DNA of 64,000 nt from VGXO01 sp964614695 (GTDB taxonomy: Bacteria > Planctomycetota > Phycisphaerae > Phycisphaerales > SM1A02), in contig CAZTMB010000003.1 in NCBI GenBank assembly GCA_964614695.1, positions 9,156 through 73,155 on the forward strand, in the 5' to 3' direction. The notes under the pieces are model-generated. The model saw only the letters and a program-made list of their open reading frames with translations, was not told the origin of the DNA and made no database searches. The position numbers and the translations under genes are program-made. Below, piece by piece: positions 1 to 6,742 of this stretch. How positions within the stretch are numbered: the first letter of the stretch is position 1; each line of letters opens with the position of its first letter.

Positions 1-532
1 CGAATCCCAGGTCGAACAGGATCTTCGAGAGGCGCGCCGGATCGGCCCAGCCGAGCGTGCCGCTCACCGACCAGTCGATCGGAACCTCGCGCGGCGGAGG
101 ATCGCCGGCGATCTCCGTGGTGCCGGCGGTCGGCGTGTTCGCCGGAGCGGGGATCGACGCGGTCCGCGCTGCTTCGGGAAGCAGCGAGAGCGGAATGACC
201 ACCGGCAGCGACCGCACGATCGGATCCTCCGGCGGCGCCGCCGCGAGCGCCGCCCAGCGGCCCGAGAAGACGGTGCGCCCGCCGATGCGGAAGTCGTACT
301 GGTAGTCGTCGAGCGCGATTGGCTCGCCGCGATCGACCCAGAGCCTCACGAGGACGTCGCCTTCCGCGGCATCGGGACCGACCGATCGGAGCCTCAGGCC
401 TTCGACCGCGATCCGCGGGTCCGCAGTGAAGCTCGGGTTGACCGCGGTGCAGCCGCCGCCGGCAAGGACCGCACCCGCGAGCAGGAGCGCGCGACCGGCG
501 GCGTGGCGGCAAGGAGCGTCGAGACGGGTCAC
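1..532 (-). CDS. LEA type 2-like lipoprotein, 3' end missing
   Basis: The reading frame starts at a GTG (532-530) and runs off the left edge with about 177 residues visible. The N-terminus has a hydrophobic stretch (RALLLAGAVLAGGGC) ending in a Cys at about residue 29, which looks like a weak lipoprotein signal. The rest alternates beta-strand-like segments (VEGLRLRSVG, DVLVRLWVDRGEPIAL, YDFRIGGRTVFSGRW, VVIPLSLL), the pattern of LEA14/WHy (water stress and hypersensitive response) domains. Such lipoproteins are usually of unknown function and face the periplasm. A TAGAGT hexamer lies 6 nt upstream of the GTG, shared with the divergent promoter of the PQQ protein. The family call is from pattern only; the C-terminus is unseen. 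Confidence 0.6.
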   Translation of the reverse strand, partial: MTRLDAPCRHAAGRALLLAGAVLAGGGCTAVNPSFTADPRIAVEGLRLRSVGPDAAEGDVLVRLWVDRGEPIALDDYQYDFRIGGRTVFSGRWAALAAAPPEDPIVRSLPVVIPLSLLPEAARTASIPAPANTPTAGTTEIAGDPPPREVPIDWSVSGTLGWADPARLSKILFDLGF

Positions 533-537
533 GCGGC

Positions 538-544
538 TACTCTA
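538..544. promoter_or_regulatory. Overlapping divergent -10 hexamers
   Basis: The 7-bp sequence TACTCTA reads TACTCT on the plus strand, 9 nt before the GTG at 553, and TAGAGT on the minus strand, 6 nt before the GTG at 532. If both are used, each transcript would start at or within a few bases of its start codon and the two polymerases would compete for the same site. No convincing -35 element is visible on either side. Confidence 0.4.
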
Positions 545-552
545 ACGCCGGC

Positions 553-3500
553 GTGCCGCGGAACCCTTCCACACCTCAGGCGAGTCGGGCGGCGAAGCGG
601 CCGATCAACCACTCGATGTCGGGAGGCCTGCCGGTTCCGAGTCCCCGCGGTCTGGCTCGATCGCGGCTGGGGAGACCCCTCGCCGGCGCGACGCTCGCGG
701 CCGCGATCTTCGCGGGAGTCCCCGCGCTCGCCGCGCCGCAGGACTCGGTCGCGGTCATGGTCGACGAGTCGCCGACCGCCTCCCAGCTCGCCGGGCGCAT
801 GCTCGAGCAGCGATCGGCGAACGTCGGCGAGTCGGCGCGGATCGCGGTACGGCTTCTGGCGGAGTTCGGCGATCGCCTCGTGCCGGATCCCGAGGGCGGC
901 GAGGGCTCGTTCCGATCGGTCCGCCGCGCCGTGGAGTCGGCGCTCGCCGCGTCGCCCGAGCTGCTTTCGCGCTACCGCGAACTGGCCGAAGCCGATGCGG
1001 ACGAACTGCTCGCCGCGGGCCAACTCGAGCGGCTTCATCGCGAGGCGGTCTTCACCAGCGCCGGACTCGAGGCCACGCTGCGGCTGGCGCAGCTCGACGT
1101 GGAGCGAGGGCTCGGCGCGAGGTCGCTGCGGCGGCTCGATCGCGTCGCCTCGCATCCCGATCTCGCCGGCGCGACCCGTCGCCGCGCCGAGGCGATCGAG
1201 GCACTCGCCCGCTGGGTCGAGGGCGAACCGGTCGCGATCGAACTCGAGCCGCCGCCACCGATCCGCAGCGCGGCCGATCCCTTTGCCGCCGGGACCGCCG
1301 GCGATCCGCCGTCTCCGGCCTGGCGGAGCGTCTGGTCGGTCGAACTGCCCGACTCGCCGTTTCGCCGCGCGTTCCGCGAACTGCAGCAGACCGGGCGTCT
1401 CGTGCCGCGCACGGCGCTGCGCATCGCCGAGGACGGGAACCTTCTCGTCGCGATGCCTTCCGCCGATGCCGACACCGTCTACCTGAACGAAGGCCATGTC
1501 GTCCGCGCGATCGATCGCCTGAGCCGCCGCGAACGCTGGCGTGCCCTGCTCGAGGACGGGGAGGTCAGCAACCTCGGCGCGGTGGGCGATCCCACGCTCG
1601 TCGCGGTCGCCGACGGCCTGGCGGTGACCGTCGCCGGGCACGCCATCGGCACCGTCAGGACCGGGGCGGGGCGGATCGTGGCCCTCGACGCCGCCGACGG
1701 CTCGATCCGATGGCGGACGCGGCTTGCCGACGAAGCCGTCGACTCGATCGGCGAGGAGTCGGATCTCTTCCCCTACGGAACGCCGGCCTTCGCGGGCGAT
1801 TCGGTGCTGGTGCTGGCGCGGCGGGTGACCAATCGCCTCGAGAGCGTCGACTACCTCGCGTGCCTTGCTCTCGAGGACGGTTCGCTGCGGTGGCTCTCGC
1901 GGCTTGGGTCGAGCGGCGGCATCCGGCTCGGCGGCATGCGGCCGTTCTCGATCCCGCTCGTCGAAGGCGGACGCGCGATCGTGTCCTCGTCGGTCGGCGT
2001 GGTCGCGGCGATCGAGATCGCCGACGGCGAGATCGCGTGGCTTCGGCGCATGCCGGTGCCGCTGCGCGACACGCGGCTCTCCGTCGAGCCGTGGGAGGTG
2101 CAGGTGCCGGTCGCGATCGGCGAGTCGATCTACGCGATCGCGCCGGATCAGGCGTCGATCCTCCGGCTCGACGCCAACACCGGACGCGAGATCGAACGTC
2201 GGGGCTTCGAGGACGGACGGGTCGGCCAGCCTCGCTACCTGCTCGCGGGCCTTGACCGGGACGGACGCGACGTGCTGATCGCGGTTGGATCGGACGTCGC
2301 GGCGCTCGATCCCCGCGACCTCGCCTCGCTGCGGTGGCGCTTCTCCGAGACGAACGACGCGTTGCTCGGCGACCGGCCCGGGCTCGTCAATCGGGTCGGC
2401 ATTCGCGGCCGGGCGCAGGTCGCGGGCGATCGCCTGCTCGTGCCCGGACGCGGCGACGTGCTCGCGCTCGACCTCGCCGACGGCGCGGTCGTCGAACGCA
2501 TCGAGATCGAGGAGCCGGCGAACCTGCTCCATCACGACGGACAGCTGCTGCTGGTCTCGAAGGACGCGCTTCGCGCGATCATGCCGCCGGAGCGGGCCCG
2601 AGCCCGGCTGGCGGCGCGGCGGCTTGCCGATCCGGAGAATCCCGAATGGCCGCTCGCGGCGGTCGAACTCGAGTTCGCCGCGGGCGACGTCGAGGCGGCG
2701 CTCGCCGCAGCCGACGAGGCGCTCGCGGCGGTCGAGCGAAGCCAGGATGCCGCGGAGCGCGAGCGGCTGTTCGCCGAACTGCTCGCGATCGATGCGGCGC
2801 TGCCGCCGTCGGATCCCCGCATGTCGCGCTCGCGGGCGCTGCTGTCCGCGACCGCGCTCTCGCCGTCGCAGCGGATCCGCGAGGCGCTCACGCGCGGCGA
2901 CTGGCAGGCCGCCAACGGACGACTTGGCGAGGCGATGGAGGCGTGGCAGTCGATTCTTTCGGACGCCGCGCTGGTTCGCGAGCCGACGGCCTTCGATGGA
3001 GCCGAGGTGCGTGCGGCGGCGGCGGCACGTGAGCGAATGCGGCGTCTTGCGGCCGCGGCGGGTTCGGAGGTCCTCGCGCCGGCGCAGGCGCTCGCGGCGA
3101 TCCGACTCGATCGAGCACGTCGGGATGGCGCTTCGGCCGAGTCGCTGCTGGCGATCGCGCGGGAGTTCCCGCTCTCGCAGGCCGCGACGGAGGCGAGGCT
3201 CGAGGCGGCGAAGCGATTCGAGTCCGCGGGCCGCGGTCGCGACGCGATCGTGACGCTTCTTGAAGGCGCGAGGGAGGGAGGCGTCGATCGGCGACCGCTG
3301 CTCGACGCGGTGGTGGCCGCGAGCCTGCGAAATGGATGGCTCGATGCGGCGCGGTCGACGGTCGAACAGGGCGGAGCGTGGCCGACCGAAGGCGCCGCCG
3401 ATGCGTTCGAGGATCCTTGGGCGAGGCTCGCGACGCGCGGGTCGGCGCCTCGGCTCGGAGCCGCGGCGGGCACGGGGCGATCGTTCCCCGGGCGACTGGT

Positions 3501-4767
3501 GCCGTGGGCCGAAGACGTCGTGCCGCCGCGCGATCGGGTGCTGCTCGCGTCCGACGGACTGATCTCGATGCGCGAGGATCGCGACGGCGAGCTCGTCGAG
3601 CGTTGGGTGGTGCCGATCGAGGATCCGCTGCCCGAGGTTCTCGCGTGGGGCGACTCGATGCTGCTGTGGCAACTCGCCGATCGCGACCGGCCGATGCCGA
3701 TGCGGATCGAGGTCGCCACCGGCCGCGTCGAGTGGGTGAATCCGTCGGTGGCGGAGCTCTTCCGGCCGCTCGATCCGGCGGCGCCGCATCCCTTGGAAGG
3801 GCAGCGTCCCGTGCCCGGCGGCACCGAGCCGTGGCGCGCGGGCGAAGTGCTGCCGTTCGTCGTCGAGGGCGGGCTGGTGCTGGTCCGGCGCGATGGCGAG
3901 GTGGCGTGCCTCGATCTCGAAGATGGTCGAACGGTGCGATGGTCCCTGACCGCGCCCCTCGAGGCGGTGTTCCAGGCGGATGCGGGGCCGATGGGGGTCG
4001 TGCTTGCCGGCCGCGGCCGCGACGACTCGGGCGCCTCGGTGCCGGTCACGGTGTGGATCGATCCTGAAGGCGTCGTTCGAAGGCGTTGGAGCGACTCGAT
4101 CGACGGCGACGCGCGGTGGATTCGGCTCTCTCCGCTCGGCGAGGTCGCCTGGGGGACCGGCGAGGGCGTCGAGGTGCGGTCGATCGCGGCGGGGGATGGA
4201 GCGGCCGACGGGCGATGGCAAGCGATCGGAGGCTGGGCGAGGAACACCTGGGACGCGTGGCTTCTCGGCGATCGCGTGCTGCTGCGGCAGGGCGACGATC
4301 GCCTCGAGGCGAGGCATCTCGCCGACGGCACGGCGTGGCGCGAGCCCTCGGCCTACGAGGCGCCGCGTCGGGACGGGCCGCTCACCGTGTTCGTCGGGCT
4401 GTGGGCCGATCGGGCCGGTGCGACGGCGATGTACGGGGACCGTGTCGTTCGCTTCGGACCGCGGGGGGAGCTGGCCGGCATCGACGCGGTGTCGGAGGAT
4501 CGGAACTTCCTGCTCGCGACGGAAGCCGAGGACGAGATCGTGGTGCTCTCCTTCCGCGGCGCGGGACCGACGACCGACGCCGAAGGCACGCCGCGCACGG
4601 AGTTCGTCTACGCGGCGTATCGGTTCGGGCTCTCCGACGGCCTGCGGCAGCGCGGTCCCGCGCTCGAGATCCGCACACTCGGTCCGCGCTTCGACGCGAT
4701 CAGGGCGATCGACGGTTGGCTGCTGTTGTCCTCTCCGACATCGTCGGTCTCCGTGCCTCTTCGTTGA
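553..4767 (+). CDS. Exported PQQ-type beta-propeller protein, two propellers with a helical middle
   Basis: The protein has 1,404 residues from the GTG at 553. An ATG at 616 gives a shorter N-terminus, but the -10-like TACTCT sits correctly for 553. A hydrophobic segment (LAGATLAAAIFAGVPALA) followed by Ala-Pro indicates a signal peptide. From about residue 250 to 660 there are repeated PQQ/BamB-like blade motifs (ALDAADGSIRWR, LALEDGSLRWLSRL, RLDANTGREIERRGF, LALDLADGAVVER). Residues about 690-960 are Ala/Glu/Arg-rich helices of TPR-like character. A second set of blade-like motifs (EVATGRVEWVNP, CLDLEDGRTVRW) fills the C-terminal part. Large exported proteins of this layout are common in planctomycetes and mostly uncharacterised. 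A scaffold role in the periplasm or outside is inference; no catalytic site was seen. Confidence 0.75.
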   Translation: MPRNPSTPQASRAAKRPINHSMSGGLPVPSPRGLARSRLGRPLAGATLAAAIFAGVPALAAPQDSVAVMVDESPTASQLAGRMLEQRSANVGESARIAVRLLAEFGDRLVPDPEGGEGSFRSVRRAVESALAASPELLSRYRELAEADADELLAAGQLERLHREAVFTSAGLEATLRLAQLDVERGLGARSLRRLDRVASHPDLAGATRRRAEAIEALARWVEGEPVAIELEPPPPIRSAADPFAAGTAGDPPSPAWRSVWSVELPDSPFRRAFRELQQTGRLVPRTALRIAEDGNLLVAMPSADADTVYLNEGHVVRAIDRLSRRERWRALLEDGEVSNLGAVGDPTLVAVADGLAVTVAGHAIGTVRTGAGRIVALDAADGSIRWRTRLADEAVDSIGEESDLFPYGTPAFAGDSVLVLARRVTNRLESVDYLACLALEDGSLRWLSRLGSSGGIRLGGMRPFSIPLVEGGRAIVSSSVGVVAAIEIADGEIAWLRRMPVPLRDTRLSVEPWEVQVPVAIGESIYAIAPDQASILRLDANTGREIERRGFEDGRVGQPRYLLAGLDRDGRDVLIAVGSDVAALDPRDLASLRWRFSETNDALLGDRPGLVNRVGIRGRAQVAGDRLLVPGRGDVLALDLADGAVVERIEIEEPANLLHHDGQLLLVSKDALRAIMPPERARARLAARRLADPENPEWPLAAVELEFAAGDVEAALAAADEALAAVERSQDAAERERLFAELLAIDAALPPSDPRMSRSRALLSATALSPSQRIREALTRGDWQAANGRLGEAMEAWQSILSDAALVREPTAFDGAEVRAAAAARERMRRLAAAAGSEVLAPAQALAAIRLDRARRDGASAESLLAIAREFPLSQAATEARLEAAKRFESAGRGRDAIVTLLEGAREGGVDRRPLLDAVVAASLRNGWLDAARSTVEQGGAWPTEGAADAFEDPWARLATRGSAPRLGAAAGTGRSFPGRLVPWAEDVVPPRDRVLLASDGLISMREDRDGELVERWVVPIEDPLPEVLAWGDSMLLWQLADRDRPMPMRIEVATGRVEWVNPSVAELFRPLDPAAPHPLEGQRPVPGGTEPWRAGEVLPFVVEGGLVLVRRDGEVACLDLEDGRTVRWSLTAPLEAVFQADAGPMGVVLAGRGRDDSGASVPVTVWIDPEGVVRRRWSDSIDGDARWIRLSPLGEVAWGTGEGVEVRSIAAGDGAADGRWQAIGGWARNTWDAWLLGDRVLLRQGDDRLEARHLADGTAWREPSAYEAPRRDGPLTVFVGLWADRAGATAMYGDRVVRFGPRGELAGIDAVSEDRNFLLATEAEDEIVVLSFRGAGPTTDAEGTPRTEFVYAAYRFGLSDGLRQRGPALEIRTLGPRFDAIRAIDGWLLLSSPTSSVSVPLR

Positions 4768-4780
4768 GCGCCGAAGGCGG

Positions 4781-4809
4781 TTGACGCCGATGGCGTCCTG
4801 CATTCAACT
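4781..4809 (+). promoter_or_regulatory. Candidate sigma-70 promoter of the acidic-protein gene
   Basis: TTGACG (4781-4786) and TCAACT (4804-4809) are separated by 17 bp. The -35 matches consensus at five of six positions and the -10 at three. The 5' leader would be about 40 nt and holds GAGGA about 9 nt before the ATG at 4858. Confidence 0.35.
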
Positions 4810-4857
4810 CTCGCCGCGCCGAGCCCGGAAGCCGGCGCCATTCCCGAGGACCCTTCC

Positions 4858-5280
4858 ATGGCGATCGCTGCCCTGCCGTCCGTGCTCTCCGATCCGATCC
4901 GCGACTCGAGCCTTCTCGGCGAAGGCGTGGACACCCTCTCGAGTTCATCCGTCGACCTGCTCGACGAGACGCTCTCGATTCCGTCCCGCCTCACCTCGGT
5001 CCCCGTCGCCGGCGACGACTGGGAGGACGACGAGGACTATCCGTTCTTCGACGACGACGAGGAAGAGGACGACGACGACGAAGAGGATGAGGACGACGAC
5101 GAGGACGACGAGGAGGAGGACGACGAGGAAGACGAGGACGAAGACGACGACGAGGAGGAGTTCGAGGACGAAGAAGAGGAAGAGGAGGAGGACGAGTTCG
5201 AGGACGAAGAAGAGGAAGAGGAGGAGGACGAGTTCGAGGAAGAGGAGGAGGAGGACCTCGACGAACTCGAGGAAGACTGA
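4858..5280 (+). CDS. Extremely acidic Asp/Glu-rich small protein
   Basis: The 140-residue product has a normal N-terminal part (about residues 1-52, Ser/Leu-rich, no clear signal peptide). From about residue 53 to the end it is almost only Asp and Glu, with a few Phe, Tyr, Trp and Leu. The tail contains a 12-residue unit (EFEDEEEEEEED) repeated twice and a third partial copy, encoded by a 36-bp DNA repeat. GAGGA lies about 9 nt before the ATG, a plausible ribosome binding site. Possible roles are Ca2+ or Mg2+ binding, a histone or nucleic-acid mimic, or a counter-ion-rich disordered tail; none is shown. It follows the PQQ protein by 90 bp with its own candidate promoter. The opposite strand in this stretch reads as poly-Ser and is not coding. 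Confidence 0.6.
   Translation: MAIAALPSVLSDPIRDSSLLGEGVDTLSSSSVDLLDETLSIPSRLTSVPVAGDDWEDDEDYPFFDDDEEEDDDDEEDEDDDEDDEEEDDEEDEDEDDDEEEFEDEEEEEEEDEFEDEEEEEEEDEFEEEEEEDLDELEED
5158..5238 (+). repeat. 36-bp in-frame tandem repeat, two copies plus a partial third
   Basis: Units at 5158-5193 and 5194-5229 are identical, and 5230-5238 begins a third copy before the sequence diverges. Each unit encodes Glu-Phe-Glu-Asp followed by eight acidic residues. Exact identity of the two copies suggests recent slippage or duplication. Confidence 0.85.
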
Positions 5281-5494
5281 TCCCCGATCGAGTTCGAGCG
5301 CGACCTGAACGTCGACGCCCGTGACGCCGAAGGTCCTCGATTCGAGGCCGAGCCGTCGCGGGCGTTTCGCTTGGAGATCAGGCCCGGCCGTTCACGGTCG
5401 CCGGCCGCGGAAGCGGCGCTTCGCGGTTTCGGGTTCATCCCGTCCATCCCGTCCAGGTCGCCGTCCGCCGAGCGAAGCGAGCGGCAACCGAGCC
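5281..5494. other. Intergenic region between convergent genes
   Basis: These 214 bp separate the 3' ends of the acidic-protein gene and the lipoprotein gene. Several GC-rich imperfect inverted repeats are present, such as around CCGGCCGCGGAAGCGGC. No U-tract terminator and no convincing coding frame were found. Confidence 0.4.
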
Positions 5495-6742
5495 TCAGCG
5501 CGCCGGTTCGGAAGTCGGCGCTTCGGCCGGACCGAGGCGAAGGCGGGCGACGTCGAAGCCGCCTTCGATCGCGCCGACGATGATCGCGATCCCGCTGTCT
5601 TCCGACGCCGGAGTCTCCGGCGTCTCGACGACCCGCACGAGCCACCGTCCTTCGAGCAGGAGCCCGGCATCGAGTTCGGCCGCGCCTTCGGAGGCGTCGG
5701 GCACGAACCAGATCGCGTCGGCGTCCCCGAGGATGCGCCCGCCCGCGAGCGGCCTGCTCCAGGAGAACGTCCGAGGCGGGAAGCGATCGAGCCGCTGCTG
5801 CGAGGGGATCCATCGCGCGAGCGTGCGCCAGTCCGGATGAAGCACGTACACGCCCTGCTCGTCGGGAAGCGCGGCGTTCTGACCAAGCGCCCACATCGCG
5901 GCGAGGCTCTGCGGCGCGTTCACACGGATCGAGAGTTCAAGGCTCTCCGGCGACGGATCGTTCGCATCGAGTTCGATGGCGACGAGGGAACTTCGTCCGT
6001 CTCGCTGCAGGATGCCGACGAGGTGGCTGCCGGTGCCGGTCAGCGTCGGGGCGAGCCAGGTGGATCCCGCCGGCGGAGCCCACTCGCGCACGCCCGACTC
6101 GCGGGTCGCGATCCGGATCGAGGCCGGATCGCCCGCCCGTGCCGAGTGGCACCACGCGAGTCGTCCCGCGTCGTCGCGCCACGCCATCGCCGCGACCGCA
6201 TCGTCGGCGATGAGCCACGAGATGGCGCCGTCTTCCCACGCGACCTCGCCGATCCAGCGGGCTCCGTCGCCGCGCGGGCTCTCGACGAGGAACCCCTTCG
6301 AGTCCGCCGATCGGCCGAGCAGCAGCGGCTCGCGAAGCGTCTGCGCCTCGCCAAGGCGACCGTCTTCGCCGATCCGGACGATCGCGATCGCCGGGGGCGG
6401 GCTCGGCATCTCGGCGTTCCAGCCGAGCAGATCGTTCCATGCGGGAGTCGGAGCCAGCTGCACCGCGAGTGCCGATCCATCGGGCGCGACGAGCGGTGGC
6501 GTCGCGGCGTCGGCGACGACGAATCCGAGCGGGACCAGTTCGATCGAGCGGTCGAGTCGAGCGGCACGCTCCTCGAGGATCTGCGGCGCGACCTGCGACG
6601 GCGCGCGGGCGGGAAGCGCGTCCAGGTCGAACGCGCTCTGCTCCTCGAGCGTGCGGGTCGTGCACGAAGAGGTCGCCGATGCGAGGCAGGCGACCGCGAC
6701 GGCTCGGACGGCGAGCCGTGGATCAGGGCTGGTCCGGCGCAT
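5495..6742 (-). CDS. Putative lipoprotein at the tail of the secretion operon
   Basis: The 415-residue product starts at an ATG whose first 20 bp overlap the end of gspD, so it is almost certainly translated from the same mRNA. The N-terminus (VRAVAVACLASATSSC) is a hydrophobic segment ending in Cys at about residue 27, resembling a weak lipoprotein signal. The mature part has repeated strand-rich segments with Trp and Asp-Gly turns (RIGEDGRL, VAWEDGAISW, VGILQRDGRSS, GVYVLHPDWRTLARW), which suggests a beta-propeller-like fold. I do not recognise a family. Location beside the secretin gene makes an outer-membrane accessory of the secretion system possible, but it is much larger than known pilotins. 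Confidence 0.6.
   Translation of the reverse strand: MRRTSPDPRLAVRAVAVACLASATSSCTTRTLEEQSAFDLDALPARAPSQVAPQILEERAARLDRSIELVPLGFVVADAATPPLVAPDGSALAVQLAPTPAWNDLLGWNAEMPSPPPAIAIVRIGEDGRLGEAQTLREPLLLGRSADSKGFLVESPRGDGARWIGEVAWEDGAISWLIADDAVAAMAWRDDAGRLAWCHSARAGDPASIRIATRESGVREWAPPAGSTWLAPTLTGTGSHLVGILQRDGRSSLVAIELDANDPSPESLELSIRVNAPQSLAAMWALGQNAALPDEQGVYVLHPDWRTLARWIPSQQRLDRFPPRTFSWSRPLAGGRILGDADAIWFVPDASEGAAELDAGLLLEGRWLVRVVETPETPASEDSGIAIIVGAIEGGFDVARLRLGPAEAPTSEPAR

Noticed and set aside
529..4803. A 1,424-codon open frame antisense to the PQQ protein gene
   Set aside because: It is Arg/Asp/His-rich with no domain and mirrors the codon pattern of the real gene. Long antisense frames are expected in very GC-rich DNA because stop codons are rare.
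5037..5894. A minus-strand frame with a poly-Ser stretch
   Set aside because: The Ser run is the complement of the GAC/GAG repeats of the acidic-protein gene.
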